A program made the position numbers and the translations under genes. A stretch of 39,327 nucleotides of DNA. Origin: Pseudomonadota bacterium (lineage in GTDB: Bacteria > Pseudomonadota > Alphaproteobacteria > Kiloniellales > J153). Location: contig JACZWN010000003.1 in NCBI GenBank assembly GCA_022572105.1, positions 1 to 39,327 of the forward strand. Reading direction: 5' to 3'. The notes beneath the pieces were generated by a model, which was not told where the DNA came from, did not search any database, and was given only the letters and a program-made list of their open reading frames with translations. Shown one piece after another: positions 7,948 to 20,963 of this stretch; the first letter of the stretch is position 1, and each line of letters begins with the position of its first letter.

Positions 7948-9096
7948 ATGCACAGCCCCGCGCCGCGTAGCCTGGACCGAGCCGAGCGCCTGCAATGGCT
8001 GCGCCTCATTCGCAGCGAGAACGTCGGACCGATCACCTTCCGCCAGTTGCTGGCCCGCTTCGGCTCGGCGGGCGCGGCGCTCGACGCCTTGCCCGATCTG
8101 GCCAAGCACGGCGGACGCCGGCGGCCGATCGCGATCTGCTCGAAGGCGGTGGCCGAGACCGAGCTGGCGCGGCTCGAGGCCGTAAACGCGCATACGATCG
8201 CGCTCTGCGAGCCGGAATACCCGCCGGCCCTGGCGGTGCTCGAGGACGCGCCGCCGGTCTTGAGCTGCCTCGGTCACGCGCACCTGCTCCAGCGCGACGC
8301 GATCGCCGTGGTCGGCGCGCGCAACGCCTCGGCCAACGGACGGCGCCTGGCGCGCCAGCTCGCCGCCGACCTGGGCCAGGCCGGGCTTCTGGTCGTCTCG
8401 GGTCTGGCGCGCGGCATCGACGCCGCCGCCCACCAGGGCGCGCTCGAGGCCGGAACCGCGGCCGTGGTGGCCGGCGGCATCGACGTGATCTATCCGGAGG
8501 AGAACACCGCGCTCTACGAGGAGATCCGCTCGCGCGGCGTGATGATCTCCGAGATAGCGGTCGGGACCGCGCCCCAGGCGCGCCACTTCCCGCGCCGCAA
8601 CCGGCTGATTTCCGGCATGTCGCGCGGCGTCCTGGTGGTCGAGGCGGCGTTGCGCTCCGGCTCGCTGATCACGGCGCGCTGCGCGGCCGATCAGGGGCGC
8701 GAGGTCTGCGCCGTGCCGGGCTCGCCGCTCGACCCGCGGGCGCGCGGCTGCAACAATCTGCTGCGCCAGGGCGCGGTCCTGGTGGAAACCGCCGCCGATG
8801 TCCTGGACGCCCTGGAAGGGATGCTCAAACCGCCCGCCGAAGAGCCGAAGGTGGCGGATTTCCTGGCTCCGGCGGCGCCTGCGCCCGACCAGCGCGAGCT
8901 CGCCGCGGCGCGCGATGCGGTGCAGGAACTGCTCGGTCCGACGCCGGTCCCGGTTGACGAAGTGATCCGCGAGTGCCATGTGTCGCCCGCGATCGTGCAC
9001 ATGGCCCTGCTCGAGCTCGAGCTGGCCGGCCGGCTCGAACGGCATCCGGGAAACCGTGTCGCGCTGATCGCCGGGAGTTCGGCCGCGGCATCGTGA
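7948..9096 (+). CDS. dprA: DNA-processing protein DprA
   Basis: LRLIRSENVGPITFRQLLARFGS, VVGARNASANGRRLARQLA, VSGLARGIDAAAHQGAL, FPRRNRLISGMSRGVLVVEAALRSGSLITAR. Confidence 0.95.
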   Translation: MHSPAPRSLDRAERLQWLRLIRSENVGPITFRQLLARFGSAGAALDALPDLAKHGGRRRPIAICSKAVAETELARLEAVNAHTIALCEPEYPPALAVLEDAPPVLSCLGHAHLLQRDAIAVVGARNASANGRRLARQLAADLGQAGLLVVSGLARGIDAAAHQGALEAGTAAVVAGGIDVIYPEENTALYEEIRSRGVMISEIAVGTAPQARHFPRRNRLISGMSRGVLVVEAALRSGSLITARCAADQGREVCAVPGSPLDPRARGCNNLLRQGAVLVETAADVLDALEGMLKPPAEEPKVADFLAPAAPAPDQRELAAARDAVQELLGPTPVPVDEVIRECHVSPAIVHMALLELELAGRLERHPGNRVALIAGSSAAAS

Positions 9097-9142
9097 CCGC
9101 CGGCCGTTGCACAATTCATCGCGGAAGAGCGCGCGGCCGTAC

Positions 9143-11794
9143 ATGAACGTCGTCGTCGTCGAATCGCCCGCCAAGGCGAAGACCATCAACAAGTACCTGG
9201 GCCCGGGCTACCGGGTGCTGGCCAGCTACGGCCACGTTCGCGACCTGCCCGCCAAGGATGGCTCGGTCGACCCGGAGCGCGACTTCGCCATGATCTGGGA
9301 GGTCGACGCGCGCGGCGAGAAGCAGCTCCAGGCGATCGCCGCGGCGGTCAAGGGCGCCAAGCGGCTGTACCTGGCGACCGACCCGGACCGCGAGGGCGAG
9401 GCGATCTCCTGGCACATCGCCGAGGAACTGGCCCGGCGCGACGCGCTCGACCATGTCCAGGTCCAGCGCGTCGTCTTCAACGAGGTCACCAAGCGGGCCG
9501 TCATCGAGGCCTTCAAGCACCCGCGCGAGCTCAACAAGGAGCTGATCGAGGCCTATCTGGCGCGCCGGGCACTCGACTACCTGGTCGGCTTCACGCTGTC
9601 GCCGGTGCTCTGGCGCAAGCTGCCGGGCAGCCGCTCGGCCGGGCGCGTCCAGTCGGTTACGCTACGTCTCGTCTGCGAGCGCGAGGCCGAGCTGGAGACC
9701 TTCCGCGCGCGCGAATACTGGACCGTCGAGGCGCGCCTGACCGGCCCCTCGGAGGAGCCGTTCAAGGCCCGGCTCACCCACCTCGAAGGCCGCAAGATCG
9801 AGAAATTCGACCTGGGCGACGAGGCCGCGGCCGGCGCGGCCGCCCGGGTCCTGGAACAGGCGCGGGACTTCACCGTCGCCGCGATCGAGCGCAAGACCGT
9901 GCGCCGCAACCCCCAGCCGGCGTTCACGACCTCGACCCTGCAGCAGGAGGCCTCGCGCAAGTTGGGCTTCGGCGCGACCCATACCATGCGCACCGCCCAG
10001 CGGCTTTACGAGGGCATCGACCTCGACGGCGAGACGGTCGGCCTCATCACCTATATGCGCACCGACGGCGTCCAGGTCTCGAGCGAGGCGATCGAGGCGG
10101 CGCGCGGCCTGATCGCGCAGAAGTTCGGCAGCCATTACGTACCGGTCGTGCCGCCGGTCTACAAGACCAAGGCCAAGAACGCCCAGGAAGCGCACGAGGC
10201 GATCCGCCCGACCGACCTGTTCCGGCAGCCGCAGGACGTGGCGTCCCGCCTCGGCCCGGACGAGCTCAAGCTGTACCGCCTGATCTGGACCCGCATGCTG
10301 GCCAGCCAGATGGAGAGCGCGCGCCTGGATCAGGTCGCGGTCGATATCGCCGTCGACGGCGCGGCGGCACGGCTGCGGGCGACCGGCTCGGTGGTCCTCT
10401 TCGACGGCTTTCTGGCGCTCTATCAGGAAGGCCGCGACGAGGGCCGCGACAACGATAATACCGACGGGGCCGGGCGCGCGGGCAACGCGGATTCCGAGCG
10501 CCGGCTGCCCGAGCTGCTCGACGGCGACCGCCTGACCCGCCTCGCGGTCCTGCCCGAGCAGCACTTCACCCAACCGCCGCCGCGCTACAGCGAGGCGAGC
10601 CTGGTCAAGAAGCTCGAGGAGCTGGGGATCGGGCGGCCGTCGACCTACGCCTCGATCCTACAGGTGCTCCAGGACCGCGACTACGTGCGCCTGGAAAAGC
10701 GCCGCTTCGTGCCCGAGGACCGCGGCCGCCTGGTGACCGCCTTCCTGAGCAGCTTCTTCGAGCGCTACGTCCAGTACAACTTCACCGCCGATCTGGAGAC
10801 CCAGCTGGACGACATCTCGGGCGGACGCAAGGCCTGGAAGACCGTGCTCGAGCAGTTCTGGCACGCCTTCAACAAGAAGGTCAGCGAAACCAAGGAGTTG
10901 TCGATCAGCGACGTCATCGACACCCTCGATCGGGATCTGGGTCCGCACTTCTTCCCGGCCGACCCGGAGGCGCCGGACAAAGACCCGCGCGCCTGCCCGA
11001 CCTGCGGCGACGGGCGGCTCGGCCTGAAGCTGGGGCGTAGCGGCGGCTTCGTCGGCTGCTCCAACTATCCGGACTGCCGCCACACCCGGCCGCTCGCGGT
11101 GCCGGGCGCGGGAGACGAAGCGGCGGACACGGAGCTGGCCGGCCCGCGCGAGCTCGGCACCGACCCCGAGACCGGCGAGACCGTGACCCTGCGAAAGGGG
11201 CCCTACGGGGTCTACCTGCAGCGCGGCGAGCCGAAGGGCCCGAAAGGCAAGGAAAAGCCGCCGCGCGTCTCCCTGCCGAAGGGACTGGCGCCGGCCGAGA
11301 TCACCCTCGGCACGGCGCTCGCCCTGCTCGCCCTGCCGCGCAGCATCGGCGCCCATCCCGAAACCGGGCAGCCGATCACCGCCGGCATCGGGCGCTACGG
11401 CCCCTACGTCAAGCACGAGTCGACCTACCGCAACATTCCCGACCCCGAGGACGTGCTCACCATCGGCCTCAACCGCGCGGTCGCCCTGATCGCCGAGGCG
11501 ACGACCCGGCGCGGCTCGAGCGCCGGCAAGGAGATCGGCTCCCACCCGGGCGACGGCAAGCCGGTCACGCTGCACTCCGGGCGCTACGGCCCCTACGTCA
11601 AGCACGGCCGGACCATCGCCTCCCTGCCCAAGGGCCAGTCCGCGGACGAGTTGAGCTTCGAGCGCGCGCTCGCGCTCCTGGCCGCCAAAGCCGAAAAGGA
11701 CAAGGCCAAGGGCAAGAAGACGGCCACGCCAGCGAAGAAGAGGCCGGCCAAGAAGGCCAAGCGCGCGAAGAAAGCCAAGAAGGCCGCGAACTGA
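9143..11794 (+). CDS. topA: DNA topoisomerase I
   Basis: MNVVVVESPAKAKTINKYLG, YLATDPDREGEAISWHIAEEL, ITYMRTDGVQVS, C4 zinc finger, C-terminal GRYGPYVKH repeats and Lys-rich tail. Confidence 0.97.
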   Translation: MNVVVVESPAKAKTINKYLGPGYRVLASYGHVRDLPAKDGSVDPERDFAMIWEVDARGEKQLQAIAAAVKGAKRLYLATDPDREGEAISWHIAEELARRDALDHVQVQRVVFNEVTKRAVIEAFKHPRELNKELIEAYLARRALDYLVGFTLSPVLWRKLPGSRSAGRVQSVTLRLVCEREAELETFRAREYWTVEARLTGPSEEPFKARLTHLEGRKIEKFDLGDEAAAGAAARVLEQARDFTVAAIERKTVRRNPQPAFTTSTLQQEASRKLGFGATHTMRTAQRLYEGIDLDGETVGLITYMRTDGVQVSSEAIEAARGLIAQKFGSHYVPVVPPVYKTKAKNAQEAHEAIRPTDLFRQPQDVASRLGPDELKLYRLIWTRMLASQMESARLDQVAVDIAVDGAAARLRATGSVVLFDGFLALYQEGRDEGRDNDNTDGAGRAGNADSERRLPELLDGDRLTRLAVLPEQHFTQPPPRYSEASLVKKLEELGIGRPSTYASILQVLQDRDYVRLEKRRFVPEDRGRLVTAFLSSFFERYVQYNFTADLETQLDDISGGRKAWKTVLEQFWHAFNKKVSETKELSISDVIDTLDRDLGPHFFPADPEAPDKDPRACPTCGDGRLGLKLGRSGGFVGCSNYPDCRHTRPLAVPGAGDEAADTELAGPRELGTDPETGETVTLRKGPYGVYLQRGEPKGPKGKEKPPRVSLPKGLAPAEITLGTALALLALPRSIGAHPETGQPITAGIGRYGPYVKHESTYRNIPDPEDVLTIGLNRAVALIAEATTRRGSSAGKEIGSHPGDGKPVTLHSGRYGPYVKHGRTIASLPKGQSADELSFERALALLAAKAEKDKAKGKKTATPAKKRPAKKAKRAKKAKKAAN

Positions 11795-11806
11795 CAGGAC
11801 GACTTT

Positions 11807-14227
<2,421 letters not shown>

Positions 14228-14443
14228 AGCCGGGCAACACCGGGAGCTATGAGCAAAATATGGTTAATAAAGGTTAAGTGATTGTGAATCTCGACTTGCC
14301 CGCAGTGCCGAATATTCCGTAAGAGGCCGGTTATTAACAATTTTATTTGAAATATAAGTAGCCTTACGCAGGCCCGGTCGGGTACCATGGCGGCGCGCCG
14401 GGTACCAAAAAAAAACTTAGCGATGCGGGGACAGGTAGTGGCT

Positions 14444-16060
14444 ATGGGAGGACAGGTGAGACTTCGGTTTTCGCGGCGGGGCCGGGAGGCCTGGCGGCGT
14501 CTCGGCGCTATTTCCGTCGCGTTCCTCATGGTGGCCTGCGCCTCGCAGGACACGCGGGTTACCGCCGAGTCCGACCTGTCGCTCGCCGATCGCCTGTTCA
14601 GCACCGGCTACCAGGATATCGCCGACATCTACATCGACGAGGTGACGGCGGCGAATCTCGCTCTGGCGGGACTGGGCAACCTGTCGAGCCTCTACCCCGA
14701 CGTCTCGGTGACGCAAAGCGGGAACTGGGTGACGCTTTCGGTGGACGGCCGGCCGGCGGGCAGCTTCAGCGCTCCGGACGGTCTCGACGCCGAGGGTTGG
14801 GGCGAGCTCACCGCGTCCGCGCTCAGAATCGGGCGCGGCCATTCCCCGGAAATGAGCGGCGCCGAACCGGAAGAGATCTATGAGGTCGTCTTCGACGGCG
14901 TGCTGGGCGAGCTGGACAGTTTCTCCCGCTACGCCGGCCGCGACGAGGCGCGCGAGAACAGGGCGAGCCGGGACGGCTTCGGCGGCATCGGCGTGCGCAT
15001 CCGCCTGATCGACCAGGGTATCCGGATCCTCTCGGTCATGGAAAACACCCCGGCCGAGCGCTCGGGTCTTCAGGACAACGACATCATCGTCGAGATCGAC
15101 GGGATCCCGACGGTGGGGCTCAGTCAGCGCGAGGTGGTGCGACGCCTGCGCGGCCCGCTGCGCAGCCGCGTCGAGTTGACGGTCGAGCGCGAGACCCAGC
15201 CCGCCGCCCTCGATATTGCGGTGGTCCGGGCGCACATCGTTCCGCAGACCGTCAAGTACGAGCGCCAAGGCAATCTCGCCGTCATACGGATCAGCGGCTT
15301 CAACCAGAGCACCACGCGCTCGCTACGCGAGAAGCTCGAGCTCGCTGAAGACGAGATCGGTCCGGCGTTGGCCGGTTTCGTGCTCGACCTTCGCGGCAAC
15401 CCCGGTGGCCTGCTCGATCAGGCGGTCGCGGTGTCCGACCTGTTTATCGGCGCCGGCCGCATCGTCTCGACCCATGGGCGGCATCCGGACAGCCATCAAT
15501 ACTTCGACGCCGACGCCGATGACTTGGCGAAGGACCGGCCCGTGGTGGTCCTGGTCAACGGCAACTCGGCCTCGGCCTCGGAGATCGTCGCCGCCGCACT
15601 TCAGGATTCGGGCCGCGCCGTGGTGATCGGCAGCGGATCGTTCGGCAAGGGCACGGTGCAGACCGTGCTGCGCTTGCCCAACGAAGGAGAGTTGACGCTC
15701 ACCTGGGCGCGCTTCCACGCGCCCTCCGGCTACGCCTTGAATGGGCGTGGCGTGCTGCCCGACATCTGCACGACCGCGGAGGACCTGAGCGCCGACGACG
15801 TGCTGGAGCGCCTGCGCGAGGGGACCTTGCTCTTCGATCGCACGGCCCAGCGCAGGGACATCGACCCGGACGACACCGCCGCCATCAAAGCCTTCCGCGC
15901 CATGTGCCCGGCACGCCAGGGCGACCCCCAGTTGGACATCGAGGTGGCTCGGCGCCTGATCGAGGACCCGGTTCTCTTCGCGCGCGCCTTGGGCGCCGGA
16001 ACGCCGGATACCGCCCGCCTGGAGACCGGCCAGTCGGCCGTCGCGCCCAGCCCCCAGTGA
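14444..16060 (+). CDS. S41-family C-terminal processing peptidase with PDZ domain, putative lipoprotein
   Basis: Lipobox-like LMVACAS; PDZ segment GGIGVRIRLIDQGIRILSVMENTPAERSGLQDNDIIVEIDG; GFVLDLRGNPGGLLDQAVAVSDLFI; VLVNGNSASASEIVAAALQDSGRAVVIGSGSFGKGTVQ; start uncertain (14387, 14423 or 14444). Confidence 0.9.
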   Translation: MGGQVRLRFSRRGREAWRRLGAISVAFLMVACASQDTRVTAESDLSLADRLFSTGYQDIADIYIDEVTAANLALAGLGNLSSLYPDVSVTQSGNWVTLSVDGRPAGSFSAPDGLDAEGWGELTASALRIGRGHSPEMSGAEPEEIYEVVFDGVLGELDSFSRYAGRDEARENRASRDGFGGIGVRIRLIDQGIRILSVMENTPAERSGLQDNDIIVEIDGIPTVGLSQREVVRRLRGPLRSRVELTVERETQPAALDIAVVRAHIVPQTVKYERQGNLAVIRISGFNQSTTRSLREKLELAEDEIGPALAGFVLDLRGNPGGLLDQAVAVSDLFIGAGRIVSTHGRHPDSHQYFDADADDLAKDRPVVVLVNGNSASASEIVAAALQDSGRAVVIGSGSFGKGTVQTVLRLPNEGELTLTWARFHAPSGYALNGRGVLPDICTTAEDLSADDVLERLREGTLLFDRTAQRRDIDPDDTAAIKAFRAMCPARQGDPQLDIEVARRLIEDPVLFARALGAGTPDTARLETGQSAVAPSPQ

Positions 16061-16066
16061 GCGTTA

Positions 16067-16798
16067 TTGACTATCGTTAGACCGGCCATTAGACCGGCCG
16101 AAGCCGCCGGCCTCGTCCTGATCCGCCAGGCGCGGAGCGCCGCCGGCGACGACGAGGTGTTGCTCGGCCGCCGCAGCCAAGGCTCCCGGTTCATGCCCGG
16201 CGTCTACGTCTTTCCCGGCGGCCGACTTAGCGCGCTCGATCGTAGGCCGTCCGGATTCGCCGAGGACTTGGCGCCACCGCCACCCGGGCTCGACGCCCGG
16301 ACCCGGACCCGGCTCGCGGTCTTCGCCCGCGCCGCCCTGCGCGAGACCTTCGAGGAAACCGGACTGTTGCTGGGCTTGCCGACGCCGGCAACGGCCCCCG
16401 CGGACGCCGCCACGACGCGTGCGCCCGACGTTTGGGCCGCCTTCGCGCGCGCCGGCCTCGCCCCCGCCTTCGGCGCGCTCGGGCTGGTCGCCCGGGCGAT
16501 CACGCCGACCGCTTCGCCTCTGCGCTTCCACACCCGCTTTTTCCTGGCCGAGGGCGCGAACGCACACGGGCCGCTCGGCGGCGACGGCGAACTCGAGGAT
16601 ATTCGTTGGGTCCCGGTCCCAGCCGCCCCCGCCCTGCCGATCCCCGAGGTCACTTTGCGCGTCCTCGAGGAAGCGCTGGCGCGCCGCGCCGAGGACGCCC
16701 AGGGCGCGCGCGGCACCCGGCCGGCACCCCTGTTCCGATGGGTCGGCCCGAAGATGCGGCCCCGCGCCTGGCCCGGGCCGCTCGGCCGGCGGGCTTGA
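16067..16798 (+). CDS. NUDIX hydrolase
   Basis: VYVFPGGRLS...FARAALRETFEETGLLLG (RExxEExG); TTG start. Confidence 0.85.
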   Translation: MTIVRPAIRPAEAAGLVLIRQARSAAGDDEVLLGRRSQGSRFMPGVYVFPGGRLSALDRRPSGFAEDLAPPPPGLDARTRTRLAVFARAALRETFEETGLLLGLPTPATAPADAATTRAPDVWAAFARAGLAPAFGALGLVARAITPTASPLRFHTRFFLAEGANAHGPLGGDGELEDIRWVPVPAAPALPIPEVTLRVLEEALARRAEDAQGARGTRPAPLFRWVGPKMRPRAWPGPLGRRA

Positions 16799-16879
16799 CT
16801 TCCGCGGCGCGATGCGCTGAATACCGAAACTCAATCATTTGGGTATAAGATCTAAGATCCGCGCGGAAAGGAAAGCGCC

Positions 16880-17047
16880 ATGGCCAAGCCGACGACGCAA
16901 CTGATCAAGATGGTAAGCACCGCGGACACCGGCTATTTCTACGTGACCAGGAAGAACTCGCGGACCATGACCGAGAAGCTGCAGCTGCGCAAATACGACC
17001 CGCGCGCGCGCAAGCACGTGATCTTCAAGGAATCGAAGATGAAGTAG
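16880..17047 (+). CDS. rpmG: 50S ribosomal protein L33 (55 aa; absent from the supplied ORF track)
   Basis: [61 protein letters not shown] upstream. Confidence 0.96.
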   Translation: MAKPTTQLIKMVSTADTGYFYVTRKNSRTMTEKLQLRKYDPRARKHVIFKESKMK

Positions 17048-17078
17048 GCTCGCCCCCGACCGGGACCCGAGATCAGCG

Positions 17079-17102
17079 CGGCCGCCTCACGGGCGGCCGT
17101 TT
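17079..17102 (+). terminator. Rho-independent-like terminator after rpmG
   Basis: CGGCCGCC-tcacg-GGCGGCCG followed by TTT. Confidence 0.65.
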
Positions 17103-17162
17103 CGCGTTACCGCACCGAACGCCTATAGCCAGCCCCACTAACGTGGAATCGCGCCGGCCCGC

Positions 17163-18590
17163 TCATCCGCCGGCGACGGCGTTCATGGGTTCGGCCGACG
17201 CCTCCCCGTCTTCGGGCGCATCGGCCGAGCGGACCCGGTTGCGCCCGGCGTCCTTGGCGGCATAGAGCGCCGCGTCGGCCCGTCCCAGCAGGTTCTGGGA
17301 CGTCTCCGTGGGATCGGTCGTCGTGGCCACGCCGAGCGAGGCGGTGATCGGCAGCGCCTGGTCGCTGCCCGAGATCTCGAAGGGCTGCGCCGCCAGGCGC
17401 AGGCGCAGGCGCTCGGCCACCATGGCGGCCGGGTCCGGCGGCGTGCTCGGCATGATGACGACGAATTCCTCGCCGCCGTAGCGCGCCAAGAGGTCGAAGT
17501 CGCGGATGCTGTCGCCGACCCGCTCGGCGACCGTCTTGAGCACCTCGTCGCCGGCGGCGTGGCCATAGGTGTCGTTGACCCGCTTGAAGTGATCGATGTC
17601 GAAGATCAGCACCGACACCGGCTTCTGGGTGTCGGAGATCTCCATGATCTTGCGATCCAGGTGCGCGTTCATGTAGCGCCGGTTGTAGATGCCGGTCAGC
17701 GGGTCGGTGTAGGCGAGCGACACGCTCTTGGCGAGCATCTCGTGCAGCTTGTCGTGATAGCGCCGGCGGCGGATTTGGGTGCGCGTGCGGGCGAGCAGCT
17801 CGTTCTGGTCGATCGGCCGGATCAGGTAATCGGTCACGCCGAGATCGAGGCCCTTGGCGAGCTGTTCCAGATCGCCCTCGTCAAGGATGAGCAGGATCGG
17901 CACGTGCCGCGTCTCTTCCTGCGAGCGGTACTGGGAGCACAGCCTGAGGCCGTCCTCCCCGGCCAGATGAAGGCTGACGATGATGAGATCCATATCCTGC
18001 TCGCGACTGCGCTCCAGGGCCTCGGCGGCGCCCGTCGTGCGGAAGATATCGTGGCCGGCCGCGCTCAGGTACTCGGTCAATTTCTCGGCCAGCAATTCCT
18101 CGCTCTCGACCAGCAGGATACGGCCGTTTCGGGCATCGTCCTCGGTATCCAGCGGCGCCTCGTCGGTGATGTCGAGTTGACCGGTCGTCGCGTGGCGCAC
18201 GCGCAGTTCGTCCATCATGACCTTGAGCCGGGTCAGCGAACGCACGCGCGCGAAGAGAGCGATGTCGTTGACCGGTTTGGACAGGAAATCGTCGGCGCCC
18301 GCCTCGAGGCCGCGGACACGGTCGGCGGTATCGGTCAGCGCCGTGATCATGACGATCGGAATATGCCGCGTCTTGATATCCGTCTTCAGGCGCCTCGCCA
18401 CCTCGAATCCGTCCATGCCCGGCATCATGACGTCGAGCAGGATCAAATCCGGAGCCTGGGCCTGGGCCGCTTCCAGAGCGGAGAAACCGTCGTTCGCGGT
18501 GAGAACCTCGAAGTACTCGGCGGTCAGCTTCGCCTCAAGCAAACGGACGTTGGCCGGAATGTCGTCAACAACCAGAATCCGGGCGGTCAT
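17163..18590 (-). CDS. pleD: PleD-type response regulator (REC-REC-GGDEF)
   Basis: ILVVDDIPANVRLLEAKL, LILLDVMMPGMDGFEVAR, RDFDLLARYGGEEFVVIM (active GGEEF and RxxD I-site). Confidence 0.95.
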   Translation of the reverse strand: MTARILVVDDIPANVRLLEAKLTAEYFEVLTANDGFSALEAAQAQAPDLILLDVMMPGMDGFEVARRLKTDIKTRHIPIVMITALTDTADRVRGLEAGADDFLSKPVNDIALFARVRSLTRLKVMMDELRVRHATTGQLDITDEAPLDTEDDARNGRILLVESEELLAEKLTEYLSAAGHDIFRTTGAAEALERSREQDMDLIIVSLHLAGEDGLRLCSQYRSQEETRHVPILLILDEGDLEQLAKGLDLGVTDYLIRPIDQNELLARTRTQIRRRRYHDKLHEMLAKSVSLAYTDPLTGIYNRRYMNAHLDRKIMEISDTQKPVSVLIFDIDHFKRVNDTYGHAAGDEVLKTVAERVGDSIRDFDLLARYGGEEFVVIMPSTPPDPAAMVAERLRLRLAAQPFEISGSDQALPITASLGVATTTDPTETSQNLLGRADAALYAAKDAGRNRVRSADAPEDGEASAEPMNAVAGG

Positions 18591-18611
18591 CTGCTGGTTC
18601 CGGCGGAGCGA

Positions 18612-19007
18612 TTAGCTGAGGAATCGCTGCACGGTTTCCAGGAAGTTGGTGACCGAGATGGGCTTGGCGATGTACGCCTCGCACCCGCCCTCGCGGATTT
18701 TTTCCTCGTCGCCCTTCATGGCAAAGGCGGTGACCGCGATAACGGGAATGGATTTCAGGTCGTCGTCTTCCTTGATCCATTTCGTTACCTCCAGGCCGGA
18801 GACCTCCGGCAACTGGATGTCCATCAGGATGAGATCCGGCTTATGCTCGCGCGCCAGACGCAACGCATCCATGCCGTCCTTGGTCTGAAGGATATTGTAG
18901 CCGTGCGCCTCCAGGAGGTCGTGGAACAGCTTCATGTTGAGTTCGTTGTCCTCGACCACGAGGACGGTCTTTGCAGATCCATTCGTCGATTTGGTGGCCA
19001 CGCCCAT
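18612..19007 (-). CDS. divK: DivK-type single-domain response regulator
   Basis: [33 protein letters not shown]...[21 protein letters not shown]; adjacent to pleD. Confidence 0.93.
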   Translation of the reverse strand: MGVATKSTNGSAKTVLVVEDNELNMKLFHDLLEAHGYNILQTKDGMDALRLAREHKPDLILMDIQLPEVSGLEVTKWIKEDDDLKSIPVIAVTAFAMKGDEEKIREGGCEAYIAKPISVTNFLETVQRFLS

Positions 19008-19513
19008 GCTCCCTTCTTGAGCCGACCCCTTGCGTAACCGTTCGCCATCCCCGCCGCAAGCCAAGCCGCGGCAGGAAGGCATTCAACCGACCGGAGATCC
19101 TCCGGCCACGGTCACGCGCAAGGCACTGTTACGGAACCTGGCTCAAACACTAGAAGAATAAAATTAACGATTGGTAAGGATTTGTCCAAAGCTGGTTACC
19201 GCGCTGCGATGCCTGCGCGCCCATCGGCTAGCCGGCATCCGCGGCGGATGCACGCCTTTCGGTTTATTTCTATACTTGAGAAATAGCTCTGAAACATTTG
19301 ATTTTACAAGAATTTATTGGAAAGACGTTCTTCGATTCTTCGCGCCGGAACCGACCGGCTTATTTGGACCTCGGCACGGCTCGGCAGGACCGGCGCCCGA
19401 ATTCCCGCCCTTGCCCATTTGCCAGCGCGGGTGCGGCTTGTTAGGAACGCCCTGCCGCCGCGGCGGCAGCGAGCACGGAAACAAACGCAAACAAACGACC
19501 ACCCGAGACCTCC

Positions 19514-19888
19514 ATGACCGTGGTTTTCGCCGTTGCCGCGGGCGGTGCGCTGGGCGCGCTCGGCCGCTATCTGGTTCTATCGTGGCTCGGCCACCGGCTC
19601 GGGTTCGGCTTTCCTTTCGGCACGCTCGCGGTCAACGTGCTCGGTTCGTTTCTGGCGGGCCTATTGCTCGCGCTCAGCTCCACGGTGTGGCCGGCGCCGC
19701 TTGAGCTGAGGCTGTTTCTCGGCGTCGGCATCCTCGGCGCCTTCACCACCTTTTCGACCTTTGCCATGGACACCGCCTACCTGGTCGGCCAGCATCGGCC
19801 GGCAGCGGTCGCGATTTACGTCCTGGCCTCGGTCGCGCTCTCGCTGGCGGGAGCCTTCGCGGGCTATCATCGGCCTACGCGGCCCTAG
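19514..19888 (+). CDS. crcB: Fluoride exporter CrcB/FluC
   Basis: GGALGALGRYLVLSWL...FPFGTLAVNVLGSFLAGLL...GILGAFTTFSTFAMDT. Confidence 0.95.
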   Translation: MTVVFAVAAGGALGALGRYLVLSWLGHRLGFGFPFGTLAVNVLGSFLAGLLLALSSTVWPAPLELRLFLGVGILGAFTTFSTFAMDTAYLVGQHRPAAVAIYVLASVALSLAGAFAGYHRPTRP

Positions 19889-19990
19889 CCTGACGCGGCC
19901 CTGGCCTGACGCGGGGCGGACGCGCGATACTGCCGACGGATTGGGACCGGCGACCCGGGTCGAGCGCACCCGAAAAGACCGGCCGAAGCC

Positions 19991-20950
19991 ATGAGCGAAC
20001 CTGACCACCTTCGCCTGGGCATCGACCTCGGCGGCACCAAGATCGAGGGCATCGCGCTCGACGCGCACGGCCGCGACCTCCTGCGTCGGCGCGTCCCTAC
20101 GCCCCGGGGCGATTACCAGGGCACGGTGGCGGCGGTCGCCGGGCTGGTCGCGTCGATGGAGGGCGAGCTCGGCCGGCGCGGCAGCGTCGGGGTCGGCATC
20201 CCGGGCGCGGTCTCGCCGGCGACCGGTCGGATCAAGAACGCCAATTCGACCTGGCTCATCGGCCGGGCCTTCGACCGCGACCTGGCGGCGGCGCTCGGGC
20301 GCCCGGTGCGGCTGGCCAACGACGCCAACTGCTTCGCGCTCTCCGAGGCGGTGGACGGGGCGGCGGCCGGCGCCGGGGTCGTCTTCGGCGTCATCCTCGG
20401 CACCGGCGTCGGCGGCGGCATCGCCATTGGCGGGCGCCCGCTCGTCGGGCGCAACGCGATCGCCGGCGAGTGGGGCCACAATCCCCTGCCCTGGCCGCGC
20501 GACGCGGAGCGCCCGGGTCCGCCGTGCTACTGCGGCAAACGCGGCTGCATCGAGACCTTCCTGTCCGGCCCGGGCCTGACCCGCGATTATGCCGCGGCCG
20601 GCGGAGCCGAGGTCCCGCCCGAGGAGATCGCGGCCCGGGCCGAGGCCGGCGACCCGGAGGCGCTGGCCGCGCTCGAGCGCTACGAGGACCGGCTGGCGCG
20701 CGGGCTGGCTCAGGTCATCAACCTGCTCGACCCGGACGCGATCGTACTCGGCGGCGGCCTGTCCAACCTGGCGCGCCTCTATGACTCCTTGCGCCGGCGC
20801 CTGCCGGCCTACGTCTTCTCCGACCGGGTCGACACGCGCCTCAGCGCGCCGCGCCACGGCGATTCGAGCGGCGTGCGCGGCGCCGCCCGGTTGTGGGCCG
20901 AGGACGAGATCGCCGCGGCGGTCGGCGGCCCAGGCGCGCCACGGCCATGA
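19991..20950 (+). CDS. ROK-family sugar kinase (fructokinase/Mak-like)
   Basis: LGIDLGGTKIEGIALD, LANDANCFALSEA, GVILGTGVGGGIAI, CYCGKRGCIETFLSGPG. Confidence 0.93.
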   Translation: MSEPDHLRLGIDLGGTKIEGIALDAHGRDLLRRRVPTPRGDYQGTVAAVAGLVASMEGELGRRGSVGVGIPGAVSPATGRIKNANSTWLIGRAFDRDLAAALGRPVRLANDANCFALSEAVDGAAAGAGVVFGVILGTGVGGGIAIGGRPLVGRNAIAGEWGHNPLPWPRDAERPGPPCYCGKRGCIETFLSGPGLTRDYAAAGGAEVPPEEIAARAEAGDPEALAALERYEDRLARGLAQVINLLDPDAIVLGGGLSNLARLYDSLRRRLPAYVFSDRVDTRLSAPRHGDSSGVRGAARLWAEDEIAAAVGGPGAPRP

Positions 20951-20963
20951 GCGCGCCGCGGCC

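Noticed and set aside
14381-14415. GGTACC repeat and A9 tract as a phase-variable start for the S41 protease
   Set aside because: Probable real starts (14423 or 14444) lie downstream of the tract, so slippage would not affect the product.
19171-19513. Fluoride riboswitch upstream of crcB
   Set aside because: I could not identify the conserved crcB-motif segments in this leader; only an AT-richer gap is visible.
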